From contig QXJR01000006.1 in the NCBI GenBank assembly GCA_020975725.1, forward strand, positions 186,001 to 250,000: DNA of 64,000 nucleotides, in the 5' to 3' direction. Made by a program: the position numbers and the translations under genes. Numbering within the stretch: position 1 is the first letter of the stretch; each line of letters opens with the position of its first letter. This document shows positions 1-10,287 of the stretch, one piece after another. This DNA comes from Picocystis sp. L7. Taxonomy: Eukaryota; Chlorophyta; Picocystophyceae; Picocystales; Picocystaceae. The notes beneath the pieces are model-generated. The model had not been told where the DNA came from. It made no database searches and saw nothing but the letters and a program-made list of their open reading frames with translations.

Positions 1-254
1 AATTTGCCCTTCTCTTGCACTTCCACCTTCGGCACAGAATGCACACTGAAGGTGCAGAATGGGCCCTGGACTATCTTCAGTCTGACAGAGGGGATTCTTT
101 AGTGCAGTGGTTGCCGTACGGATTGCTAGAAATGCTTCTTTCCAATCTCGAAGTAGAAAAGAAGCAGGGAGGCACAGCAAAATCTGTCACCCTCTTCCCT
201 CTCTTGGCGAGCGAGCTTTCCCGCTGCATTGAAAAATCCAGAGCAAAAGGTTGA
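1..254 (+). CDS. possible 3' terminal exon, product not recognised
   Basis: An open frame enters from the left edge and stops at 252-254. Splice-acceptor-like CAG triplets lie near positions 27 and 54, so this could be the last exon of a gene whose body lies outside the window. The peptide (about 60-80 residues, with segments such as ALDYLQSDRGDSL and PLLASELSRCIEK) looks helical and has no motif I recognise. It could equally be a chance open frame. Confidence 0.25.
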   Translation, partial: FALLLHFHLRHRMHTEGAEWALDYLQSDRGDSLVQWLPYGLLEMLLSNLEVEKKQGGTAKSVTLFPLLASELSRCIEKSRAKG

Positions 255-764
255 TGCGCAGATAGTACATTCATTGCTTGCTTCTTAACTTGATTTGCAG
301 ACAGACGGCTTGTAATGTTTTCACTCTCTCATTGGCAGTGCAAGCTGACATAAACAGCTTCCAGCTTGCATAAATAAAATTGTTGGGATTTCAACATCGT
401 TTAGCATGTCCAGATATTTCTGACTTTCATGTTGAGGCTCTATCATGGTGAGGAAAAATCCTGTGGCATTTCGCTCTTCAGCACTTTAGAAGGAAATGGC
501 AAAATGCCCAGAGATGCGCCAGTAAATTTGCGCCTTGAAAGGTGTTCGCGAACGCTTGGTCGCCTACCAAGCCACCAGGCACAAAATGGAAAGGAAGTAT
601 TCCTGAGATAAGCGAGCAAGGAAGACCAAAGGCATCCAAATGGCGAAACAACAGGAACCTTCCTATGGCAAACATCATGCACTTGATCTCAACATAAACA
701 TGCAACATCATCTGTCTTTAAGATCAGACAACATCGTTCCTGCCACAACCACGCTCTCGTCATT
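255..764. other. intergenic, nothing recognised
   Basis: About 510 bp between the left-edge frame and the 3' end of the MEX1-like gene. Only short, unconvincing open frames are present. No RNA gene or repeat was seen. Confidence 0.5.
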
Positions 765-1940
765 CTAGCCTGTAGTCGGCTCTGGCCTCTTCCGTCGCTG
801 CATAGCAAAAATTGTGATGAGGTAGGTTCCATACACTGCTGTGGAAAAGAGAAAGATTTCCAGAGGAAGTCCAACGGCCTTATTCAACTTTTGGACCAAC
901 GCATCCTCTACAGACTTGTTCATAACTATGTTAGCACGTGTCATGGCAAGTCCTTGGCACCAGCCGAAAACGGTCGCACCCCATGCACTTCCTGCCACCC
1001 AAACTAGGTCTCTTGTGGCCAATGCGCGTGGCAACATCAAAGCATTGCCCACCCACCCCAAGAACACCGTAGGCATCGCAATTCCCTCAACAGTCCATGG
1101 TTCTGCAAAACTCTTGGCCACCTGTGCAACTGGCATCAACATAAAGAGCAAAGTCGCAGACCAGGAAGAGATTGCTTCCCATCTTCTTTCCCATAGCTCC
1201 TCCAAATTTGGAGGGTCTTCCGATTCATGAGAGCGCACCGTCTTCTTATACTGGGCATCTTCCCACACGAGTGCTGCTGTCCATGCACAGGTTGAAAAGG
1301 CAGCAACCAGCCAGGCGTCGATTCGGGTGACAGCAGCCCATACTTGTCCTAGGCTGAGACATCCAACCAATGCCAGTGCTCGGTCCCACCATTTCCACTG
1401 CGATCCTTCGTGATTTCTTAGGATGCGCCACACTGCTGTTCCTGTGGCTACCACGGCAAAAGTTCCGGCCAAGACAGCCATCCATGCTTTCAGATGTCCT
1501 GCTGCAGCGATTTGGGCAAGCAGAATCGACCCTGAGCACGTTCCGAAGGCTTGCACGCGTACTGCTGCTGCTTCTCCCCTCCTGGCAAAGTGATGCATCA
1601 AGATGGCGTTTCCCACCAGGCTGCAGGCCACTCCTGGGACGGACAGGGCTCTCATCTCTGCCAGTGCTCCTTGCTGCAGCATCCAGGTGTGTCTTGCCAT
1701 TTGGGGCACTTGCATGATGGCAAAGCAACCAGCTGAAAGGTCCACCATCCTTCCTGTCCATCTGTCCCATCCATCTTCCTCTTCCTTCCCATCTCCTCCT
1801 TGGGAGTGTTCCTGGGAGCTGGCGCGCCTCTTCCATCCCCTTCTCCTGGTCTTCAGGTCCGTTCCATTCCTCTCCCCTCGTCGCTCGCACTTTCGTACAC
1901 GCGCGGATGGCTGCAAGTGGACGCGCGTGCACGTGCGCAT
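765..1940 (-). CDS. MEX1: chloroplast maltose exporter, MEX1-like
   Basis: Predicted plastid inner-envelope permease that exports maltose made by starch breakdown. About 391 residues from the ATG at 1940, against about 415 for Arabidopsis MEX1. The conserved core is uninterrupted. Around 'AIMQVPQM' it matches the start of the MEX1 membrane domain. The C-terminal half carries the family signature in order: 'SSWSATLLFMLMPVAQ', then 'GWVGNALMLPRALATRDL', then 'GSAWGATVFGW'. Several hydrophobic segments fit a polytopic membrane protein, and the tail is short and basic. The start is uncertain. The same frame stays open to an ATG at 2372 in a good context, which would give 535 residues. The 1940 start gives an Arg-rich leader compatible with a transit peptide but also acidic stretches before the core. 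No intron is needed. Family assignment is by remembered similarity; maltose as substrate is inferred from the family. Confidence 0.85.
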   Translation of the reverse strand: MRTCTRVHLQPSARVRKCERRGERNGTDLKTRRRGWKRRASSQEHSQGGDGKEEEDGWDRWTGRMVDLSAGCFAIMQVPQMARHTWMLQQGALAEMRALSVPGVACSLVGNAILMHHFARRGEAAAVRVQAFGTCSGSILLAQIAAAGHLKAWMAVLAGTFAVVATGTAVWRILRNHEGSQWKWWDRALALVGCLSLGQVWAAVTRIDAWLVAAFSTCAWTAALVWEDAQYKKTVRSHESEDPPNLEELWERRWEAISSWSATLLFMLMPVAQVAKSFAEPWTVEGIAMPTVFLGWVGNALMLPRALATRDLVWVAGSAWGATVFGWCQGLAMTRANIVMNKSVEDALVQKLNKAVGLPLEIFLFSTAVYGTYLITIFAMQRRKRPEPTTG

Positions 1941-2908
1941 GTCGCCACGAAGCACCGAAAACTGCGGTGGGAAACGGGAAAGAGAACTCGAACCATTCTC
2001 ATCCGCGAAACCCCCATCCCCTCCTGATACAGGGGCGGAAGCAGGGGGGATGACCAGGGGATGGACCACACCAAACACATAACCTGTGTTTGCCTGTGCT
2101 TGAAGCGTGTGGTGGTGTGTGTCCTTGTTCCTTTGTGATTGATCCTGGGATGGGAGAGCGGACGGAGGGACACGGAACCAATCCCGAGGAAAGAGTGAGA
2201 GAAGGAATCGGACGTGCAACGTCAAAGACAGATCGGACGGGATGAAGGTGGCACCAGGTCGTCCAAGGCCGTGGAAACCGGTGCCAAACCTAACAAGGGC
2301 GACAAGGAGGGTGCAGGACAACATCCCAATGAACCAGGCCAGGGGTGAGTTGCTACTCAACCACAAAGCCATGGTTGAAGTGCAGCAGGATACCTACGAG
2401 TAAGAATTCTGAAGACCCCCTGCACCCCCAGACCCGCGATGCGCCAAAGACGATACTGCCACCGCGAACGCCTAGGGTGACATGCAGGACTACACAGCCA
2501 AGGAGGAGAGCGTTGCGGTACATTGGCACCTGCGCCTTCCGAGCTGGACTGGCCATGCACGTGGCTGTCAGGCCAAAGTGAAAAAAAGGCATATTCGCCG
2601 CAAGGGAGGACAGGTTGGTTCCTGGACAATGTTCGGTCGAGACTTTCCCGTCACCCGAAAAAAACAAAGCTCATCGAGGTCTGTCGCTTGTCGGACCACC
2701 GCGCATCGAAATTTGCGGAGAGAATGGTTCACGTGCACTGGCTGTCGAGGCATACGAGTGGGGTTCCGAGTCCTGAATTCGAATCGAAGTAGGAAAGGGA
2801 CCCCGTCTTTCCGCATGGAGGAGCAGCGGTTCTGCACGTCTGAGTCTCATTCAATAAATGGTGTTCAAAGAATGCCTTTGTTGTTGGATGTTTGTTGGAC
2901 GCGGTGGC
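1941..2908. other. intergenic between MEX1-like and ERdj3-like genes
   Basis: Upstream of MEX1 and downstream of ERdj3, both on the minus strand. Nothing beyond the possible N-terminal extension of MEX1 (to 2372) was recognised. Confidence 0.5.
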
Positions 2909-4187
2909 TTATTCCTTGAGGATATCCTTGATCGAAGCCTTCTGTTGGTCGGAGAGTTGGTTGGGAAAGTCCACCACATACGTCACGTACAGGTTTCCAA
3001 ACTTGTTCCCCTGTTCGAATACCGGCATCCCTTCTCCTTCGATGCGTACTTTTTGCCCAGGTTTCACTACGGACGCGGATTCGAGCTGCACCGCGTGTCC
3101 ATCCAGGTGTTGTATGGTCTTCTCGAAGCCCACAAGGGCTTCCCTCAGGGTGATGTGTGCGGTGTACAGGAGGTCGTCTCCTCTCCGTTTGAAGAGCGGA
3201 TGTTTTTTGGCTCGGATCACAAATCTCAGTCCGCCTGGATCTCCATCGACCACGTGTTCTCCTTGTTCGAAGAAGAGGATGTCCTGTCCATCGGCCATGC
3301 CGGGCACCACTTCCACGGTGAGGTCGTCTTGTTCGCGTACGGGCACGACGTTGGGGCATTGTTCGCATTGTTCGGTGGTGTATTGCTGGTACATCCCGGG
3401 TCCCATCTGTCGCGTGACCACTTTGTGTTTGCAATTGCACTTGCGCGTTCCTTTTCCGGTCTGGAAGACGTCTTTGTCTCGTTTCACTTGCATCACTTTT
3501 CCCAGGTAGAGGTCTTCGAGCGTGCATTCGAGTTCCACTTCCACATCGTCTCCGGTGGGTGTTTGGGGTTCTTCGGAGGCTCGACCGAATCCGAACCCGC
3601 TGAAGAAGGAAGAGAAGATGTCTTGTGCACCTCCTGGATCTTCTCCTTGTTGGTGTTGTTTGAGTCCTTCTTCACCGTATTGATCGTAGACCTTCCTCTT
3701 TTCGGAGCTGGAGAGCACCTCGTAGGCGTTGTTGATCTCCGCGAACTTCTTGTTGGCTTGTTCGTTCCCTGGGTTCTTGTCTGGATGGTATTGCAGGGCC
3801 AGCTTGCGATAGGCTTTTTTGATCTCGGCGTCGGTGGCGGTCTTTCCCAGTCCCAGGGTGCGGTAGTAATCCGTCCTGCATCCACGATTGCACGCATTCC
3901 CTCGTCGATCAGCTTCGATCCACGGACGATCGCGATCACGCCTCTCGCTCCTCCTTCGTCTCCATCGATCCCGTGTTGTGGTTCGTCTCTCCATCCCAGA
4001 GATCGTTTTCCCATCCAACCAAGACGTCGTTGCCTCTCCTATCCCGCGCGAGCGAGCGTGTTGGTGGGTTGGAGTTCGTGTGTGTGTTTGGTTTCACGCG
4101 TGGGACCTACCCTCTTGCCGTGGTGCTGTGCAAGGCGAAGCAGAGCAGGAGGAAGACGCACGTCCACACCTTGCGGTGGATCGCCAT
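2909..4187 (-). CDS. ERDJ3: ER-lumen DnaJ co-chaperone, ERdj3/DNAJB11-like
   Basis: J-domain partner of the ER Hsp70 BiP. Two exons: 4187-4111 (77 nt) and 3875-2909. The 235-nt intron starts GTAGGT and ends GCAG. Splicing in phase 2 gives 347 residues, the usual family size (346-358). Exon 1 encodes almost exactly a signal peptide (basic start, then '[15 protein letters not shown]'). The J domain spans about 28-93 with the HPD motif at 56-58, followed by a Gly/Phe linker at 115-123. The ERdj3-specific Cys insert has C172, C174, C196 and C199 ('CNC' and 'CEQC'). The C-terminal substrate domain includes '[11 protein letters not shown]' and '[10 protein letters not shown]'. The protein ends in KDILKE with no KDEL-type signal, as is usual for ERdj3. 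The start codon lies about 30 bp downstream (coding strand) of a large purine minisatellite. Confidence 0.93.
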
Positions 4188-4215
4188 CGGGCCACGTCCG
4201 TCCTTCACGCGATCC

Positions 4216-5040
4216 AATCTGTCCCCCCTCCTTTCTTCCCTTCTTCTGGGTTCCCTTCTCTTCCCTTCTTCTGGGTTCCCTTCTCTTCCCTTCTTCTGGG
4301 TTCCCTTCTCTTCCCTTCTTCTGGGTTCCCTTCTTTCTTCCCTTCTTCTGGGTTCCCTTCTTTCTTCCCTTCTTCTGGGTTCCCTTCTCTTCCCTTCTTC
4401 TGGGTTCCCTTCTCTTCCCTTCTTCTGGGTTCCCTTCTCTTCCCTTCTTCTGGGTTCCCTTCTCTTCCCTTCTTCTGGGTTCCCTTCTCTTCCCTTCTTC
4501 TGGGTTCCCTTCTCTTCCCTTCTTCTGGGTTCCCTTCTCTTCCCTTCTTCTGGGTTCCCTTCTCTTCCCTTCTTCTGGGTTCCCTTCTCTTCCCTTCTTC
4601 TGGGTTCCCTTCTCTTCCCTTCTTCTGGGTTCCCTTCTCTTCCCTTCTTCTGGGTTCCCTTCTCTTCCCTTCTTCTGGGTTCCCTTCTCTTCCCTTCTTC
4701 TGGGTTCCCTTCTCTTCCCTTCTTCTGGGTTCCCTTCTCTTCCCTTCTTCTGGGTTCCCTTCTCTTCCCTTCTTCTGGGTTCCCTTCTCTTCCCTTCTTC
4801 TGGGTTCCCTTCTCTTCCCTTCTTCTGGGTTCCCTTCTCTTCCCTTCTTCTGGGTTCCCTTCTCTTCCCTTCTTCTGGGTTCCCTTCTCTTCCCTTCTTC
4901 TGGGTTCCCTTCTCTTCCCTTCTTCTGGGTTCCCTTCTCTTCCCTTCTTCTGGGTTCCCTTCTCTTCCCTTCTTCTGGGTTCCCTTCTCTTCCCTTCTTC
5001 TGGGTTCCCTTCTCTTCCCTTCTTCTGGATTCCCTTCCCT
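4216..5040. repeat. 25-bp minisatellite, about 32 copies
   Basis: Tandem array of a 25-bp unit made of TTCCCTTCTTCTGGG plus TTCCCTTCTC, almost perfectly homogeneous. Two early copies carry a 2-bp insertion. The plus strand is pyrimidine-rich, so the coding strand of the flanking ERdj3 gene is purine-rich. Because 25 is not a multiple of 3 and the unit lacks stops, all three plus frames and a minus frame stay open. The long open frames over the array (up to 836 residues) are artefacts of the repeat. Confidence 0.97.
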
Positions 5041-5215
5041 TCTGGGTTCCCTCCTCTTCTCTTCCCTTTCCTTGGTTCCCTTCCCTTCTGGATTCCCTTC
5101 TCTTCTGGGTTCCCTTCCCTTCTGGGTTCCCTACTCTTCCTTTCCTTGGTTCACTTCTTCTCTTCCCTTCTGGGTTCCCTTCTCTTCCCTTCCTTTCTGG
5201 ATTCCCTTCTGGGTT
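5041..5215. repeat. degenerate edge of the 25-bp minisatellite
   Basis: Shortened and mutated copies built from TTCCCTTCTGGG and GGTTCCCTTCTCTTCC. This is the usual picture of an array edge that escapes homogenisation. Confidence 0.85.
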
Positions 5216-6398
5216 CCCATTGGGATGGGGTTGGGGGGGATGGGAGACATCCCTTTGGATCCGGTTCTGGCAGACCCGTCCCTCGATGGGTTCCTTTCCT
5301 TCTTCCCTTCCCCCTTCCATCCCATCCGATCCCCATGCCCTTGTTGGAAGGAATGCCCTTTCCAGTAAGAAACAGCCCCGTACAGAACCAAGCCCAAAGA
5401 GGGACGCGCCCAAACAGAAAGTCCCAGCAAGTCGAGACGGAAGAACCGACAAAGACGAACAGGACGCAGAAGCCCCTGAGCTCACGTGACGAATCAAGTC
5501 GCACGTGACAAGAGGATGGTCATCTTGCGGAGGATACGAGACAACCAACTCCTCGACAATCTCGCTAGAGCGCAGTGTTTAAAGCGCTCGTGATTGTACC
5601 CGGAATTAGTTTTTGCATTACCATACGACACCGGCGATCTGCCTTCGACCAACGTGCGTGCACCTCCAACGACGTGCCTCTCGTGTGGATCGCTACCATA
5701 GAGAAGAAAAACCCTCGCAGTGACGAAGCCCACGAATCAGCCTTACAACGTGAACCAAATTGTCAAACACAGAAGGACCCTGATCAAGTCATTCTAACCG
5801 TCCTTTCCTTGTCGGTGGGAACGACGTGGACTACCCGCCATCCCACTTGGAGGGAGGGAGGGCAGGGGTGGAGGGAATGGACAACCACGAGGGATGTCCA
5901 CCACAGTTAGGGAAGGGCATCCACCACGAGAACAAGGCAAGATCCCTCCTTCCACCCCTCCAGGACCCCCAACACCACCCCTGCGTCCAACCCCAAAGGA
6001 CGAGGCGAACCAAGGAACCCAGGTACTATACAGACGAAGAAGGGAGAACGGATCTCCGCTTCATGGCCTCGATCTGGCACCAGAGAGAGACAGAGGGAGA
6101 GAGACAGAGATCGAGAGAGGGAGAAAGGGAGAGAGGGAGTGACAGAGGGAGGCAGAGATTGAGAGAGACAAGGAGGGAGAGGATTGGAAAGTGACGATTC
6201 GCACGAACAGGAGTAAGTTCGTCCTTCATCCAATCCGTGTCGGACGCGCCAAAAGCAAGAGGATCGAACGGGAACGCAACACGAACCACCCGTCCGAACC
6301 CATGGGCACGTCCGTCCTCCCTCGGACGTGAACAGAAGGAGCAAGGACGAAGAACTTAGGCGGTGGAAACGACAGGAAGGAAGAAGACGCGCGTGCCC
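5216..6398. other. intergenic with a purine-rich tract
   Basis: No gene recognised. Positions about 6081-6192 are a GA-rich imperfect microsatellite (GAGAGACAGAGGGAGAG-like). It lies just beyond the 3' end of the ClpR2-like gene. Confidence 0.6.
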
Positions 6399-7507
6399 TT
6401 ACAGTCCCAGCAGGGCCGAACGACGTGGATAAATCACCTGATCCACGATGCCGTATTCCACGGCTTCTTCGGGGGTGAAGTAACGATCCCTGGAAAAGGA
6501 AGCGGTGGTCTCTTCTTCGGTACGATCGGTGTTCTTCCCGATCACCTGCATCAAGTACCGTCTCACCCGCAAGAGCTCCCTGGCCTCGTTTTCGATGTCG
6601 CTGGCCTGTCCACGGGCAGCGCCCGAAGGCGAATGGAGCATGATCTTGGTGTGCGGCAAGCAATAACGCTTCCCTTTGGCACCGCTGGACAGGAGGAATC
6701 CACCCATGGCCAATGCACCCCCGAATCCCACGGTGCCGACGTCGCTTCGGCAGTGCTTCATGGTGTCGTGTATGGACAAGGAAGGGACCACGTCGCCCCC
6801 CGGACAATTGACGTACACGTTCATGTCTTTGTTGTTCTCCGAGTCCAAGTACAGCATGGTCCCCACGATCTGGTTCCCAAACTCCTCGTCGATGTTTTGT
6901 CCCAAGAAGATGATCCTCTCACGATACAACACGTTCCATATGTCCACCCATTGGTACCCGCCTTCACCTGGCGTACGATAGGGCACCTTGGGCACACCTG
7001 TGCGATCACGTCCGACGCACAGCCAATCGTCAGCCAACCCCGGCGACGGGCGTCCCACGCATTCGCCTCGTATCGATGCGATGCACGCACCCACGGCCTT
7101 GGCGGTCACGCTTCGTGGGCGATGCTTGGTCGTCCGAGGATGGATCCCACGTGGGAGTCCTGGGTGCGTCGCACCGTCCGGTTCAAGGGTCAGCGTTGGT
7201 ACGTGCGTCCTATCCCATCGCGACGGAAAGGGAGACGTCCTCGAATCCATCAGGCACTCGTCCCCTCTCTCCTCCTCCTCTTTCTTTCTGCCTTGGGTTC
7301 TCGTCTTCGTGGCCTTCGTTTCTTCCCTCCCGTGGTGGTGGTACACCGCCAGGTCTGGACAACCGACCCACGCACGCGTCGATTCTCCAACACGTTCCCC
7401 TGGTTCTCCACCTCCATCTCCCTTCCTCGTGACGCGAGATCCTCACCTCCTCGTCCGGATTGGACGCAATGCGCGTGTGCGCCGTGTGCGCCGTTCCACG
7501 TGGCCAT
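6399..7507 (-). CDS. CLPR2: plastid Clp protease core subunit, non-catalytic, ClpR2-like
   Basis: Structural subunit of the plastid ClpPR protease ring. Two exons: 7507-7447 and 6997-6399. The 449-nt intron starts GTGAGG after GAGGAG and ends CACAG. Phase-1 joining gives 219 residues. The segment 'YRTPGEGGYQWVDIWN' followed by 'GQNIDEEFGNQI' and 'GAARGQASDIENEA' is diagnostic of ClpR2 in my recollection. Two catalytic residues are missing. The nucleophile motif reads GGALAMGG, with Ala117 where ClpP has Ser, and Ser187 stands at the catalytic Asp position. His142 remains (MLHSP). Losing the triad is normal for ClpR proteins. The leader before the conserved part is only about 21 residues and His/Ala/Gly-rich, short for a transit peptide, so exon 1 could be wrong. 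A frame open to 7346 offers an unspliced alternative start. A purine-rich array begins about 20 bp upstream. Confidence 0.85.
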
Positions 7508-7520
7508 GGCCAACTAGCCA

Positions 7521-7900
7521 ACCCCCCACTCCCTCTCCCCCTCCCTCCCTCTCTCAACCTCCCTCTCCTTCCCTCTCTCTCTCAACCTCTCTGTCTCTCA
7601 ACCTCCCTCTCCTTCCCTCTCTCTCTCAACCTCTCTGTCTCTCAACCTCCCTCTCCTTCCCTCTCTCTCTCAACCTCTCTGTCTCTCAACCTCCCTCTCC
7701 TTCCCTCTCTCTCTCAACCTCTCTGTCTCTCAACCTCCCTCTCCTTCCCTCTCTCTCTCAACCTCTCTGTCTCTCAACCTCCCTCTCCTTCCCTCTCTCT
7801 CTCAACCTCTCTGTCTCTCAACCTCCCTCTCCCTTCCTATCTGTGCCAATCCCACTCTGTGCCAATCCCACTCTGTGCCAATCTCTCACTGGGTCTGTCT
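7521..7900. repeat. 44-bp minisatellite, six perfect copies, plus short 16-bp repeats
   Basis: Six identical 44-bp units run from 7565 to 7828 (CTCCTTCCCTCTC..., with TCTCTCAACC and TCTGTCTCTCAACC blocks), flanked by partial units. Right after them, GTGCCAATCCCACTCT is repeated about 2.5 times (7846-7885). The array is pyrimidine-rich on plus and purine-rich on the coding strand of ClpR2, whose inferred start codon lies next to it. Open frames through it are repeat artefacts. Confidence 0.95.
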
Positions 7901-10287
7901 CCGCCCGTCCACGGCGATGCCTACCCCATCCTCTCGACTTTCCCATGGTGCAAAGGCTTGGATGGGACAAGGGAGAGGGAACACGAGGGTGGAATGGAGA
8001 CTGCTCCATCGCATCCCCATCATCCTCACGAACAAGAACAAGAAGAGGGTAGTCAGAGACTGTCGAGAGCAACCATGCGGTTCAACCTTGGCGAGAATAT
8101 TCTCCAGTGGGGATTGGACGATTGGCCGGCCGATTCCAATCAGACCGTCTGTGACGCGTCAAAGGTAGTCCGTGTTGCGCACTTGCCGGCTTGTCCCCTT
8201 GGAACGAAAGGCGATGCGGGGGGGGGGGGGGTGTTCAAGAGGCTGATGCTCCGTAATAGAATTAGTGTGGTTGCGAAGAACGCTTGTTGCCCGGTGTCGA
8301 ATCCGCACTGGGAGGACCGAAAACAACGAGAGGAGAAAGACACACGATGGACGCGGAGAATCGGAGGCATTGACGTTGGCAAGGACGAATGGAGTGTCGT
8401 AACTGAAGAAGCTCTTGTTCGTGAACAGATCACACACACACTAGGAACTCCGAGGGTTCGAAGTTATTTGGTCAAGAAGGGGGACGACCCCGTAGAGGAA
8501 GGATGAATCGATCAACTCAAATACACCGACACAAACATAGGATAAGTACCTACCTTCCGTCCCTCCTTCCTATCGTCCGTCCACTCAAAGACGGACACTT
8601 GAACATGTGGATCCAGCATTAGATGGAAAGGCACGCAAGCTTGTAGAGACGAACTGTTGGATTGCAAAAACAAGAAGTGGCAAAAAGAGGGGATTGTTAA
8701 ACACAAACTCATCAAAACAAAAAGGAACAGAAGCAATGGCATGCACACACCTCGAACTCCCATCATTCTGTTTGTTTCCATCGGTCTATACATCTACCTC
8801 CCGAAACACCTTGCGATTGAATCTTCCATCTCCATCCCATCCATCCTTGCACACGGTCCTCCACCAAGGTAGAACGATCGGGTGAAGAATGTGTCCATCC
8901 CCATATTTCCCTTCCTGAACTGCGTCCCTCGAAAAGGGAAAAGGAAAACGTTAGGGGCAGCACTACACTGCCACTTGGGGGAGCATGAGCCCTCGGGCTT
9001 TTTCTTCGCACCAAGCCAGTCCCTTCTTCCTCCTCGTCGCCATCCATAGTGATTGGAAGAGATGAATCCGAGTCTGGGCTTCCTTGGTCCTAAATCGTTC
9101 GTCTTCCTGGTGGACTCGAAGTGGCTAGCTTGGGGGGTTATTAAAATTCACCCTTTTTTGGGCTTTTTGGCCAAGGGATTGCCCATGCGCTGCATGACAC
9201 CAGTGGCATCGTTTATTGATCTGATTTTTCTCATGAACGTGTGTCGGCCTCGTACTAGACTGTCCCGCGTGTTTGGCGTACCGGTTCCCAAGGGCGCTCG
9301 GCTGCCCTTTGGGATGTACCCGAAAAGAGGTGTCGTTTGGGGTCACCACTTGCTGGCAGTTTTCTCCTCTAGAAGGCGCGGGGGGGGGGGGGGGGGGGGG
9401 AGATTTTGGCTAGTTTCGGACCACCATTCAGAAGAACACGCCGAGATCTATCCAACGCTTCATCGTTTGCTCGATTTGAACCGGTATTGGAAGAGATGCA
9501 CGCGTCGAAAGGAAGGAGCAGTCGGTAGGGGAAACGTGGCCGCATCCAGTCCCGAGAAACCCCGGGACGTGCGTGGAGCTCCAAGCTCATGCACGAATCG
9601 AACCAGGCCGGGGTACCTCGATTGAAGACGTTTCAAACAGACTGCTTTGCAACTTCGATTGGAGCAGGAACGTCCGTGGAGGACCTCCCGAGGATCGACG
9701 GCTCTAGCAGTCGCACCCACTCGACCTTGTTGACGAGAAAGTGGCACCGGGGTGGGTGGGGGCGTCTTGGATCGAAACCGGAAGGATTGGTTCGTCTGTT
9801 TCGAGACCCCCGAGACCCCAGGGAAACGTCCGAGCTCCACCCGTCTATCCATCCATCCGGAAAGGGAAGGACCATCCTTTCTATTTTAGAGTTCCAACTC
9901 CATCGAAGCGACCCCAAGGCACACGTAAGGAACCACGAAATCGGAACACACGGGATCAGCTGGCAAAGGCGCGATCGCAACCTACGTCGCAAGGGAAGCG
10001 ATCCAACGCCAAGACTCTCGCATCCAACAGCGAAAGGAAGGTAGCACCCACACAAACGCTTCGAAACACGCACACACATCCACACACACTGTTGGGAAAG
10101 GACAGGTCCAAAAAACAGGCGAAAACGTGGAAAGGGAAAGAGTGATCGCGAACACCTGGACGCGTGATAGTACGCGCAACGAACGGCGTCCACGCCCACA
10201 GCAGACTTTCGAGGTCGCAGTCGGAGGGACCCACGTGCAAGACCGGAGAAAAACGCATCCATCCATCAGGTGCCAATCGATCCCTCC
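7901..10287. other. intergenic, two long G runs, no gene recognised
   Basis: About 2.4 kb with only small unconvincing frames. It contains homopolymer runs of 14 G (8218-8231) and 21 G (9380-9400). A purine-rich stretch around 10125-10145 and a CACACAC-rich stretch around 10068-10092 precede the next gene. Confidence 0.55.

Noticed and set aside
2858-5489. Long open frames (836, 533 and 511 codons on plus, 447 on minus) across 2.9-5.5 kb
   Set aside because: They exist because the 25-bp repeat has no stops in several frames, or because they are antisense to ERdj3. The protein would be a monotonous FFWVPFSSLLLGSLL repeat with no coding logic.
6081-6192. GA-rich tract as another promoter array
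   Set aside because: It lies beyond the 3' end of ClpR2 and nearly 2 kb from the ERdj3 start with the opposite strand bias, so it does not fit the upstream pattern.
7460-8506. Pro/Ser/Leu-rich frames of about 350 codons on plus
   Set aside because: Translation of the 44-bp array in successive frames; no conserved domain before or after it.
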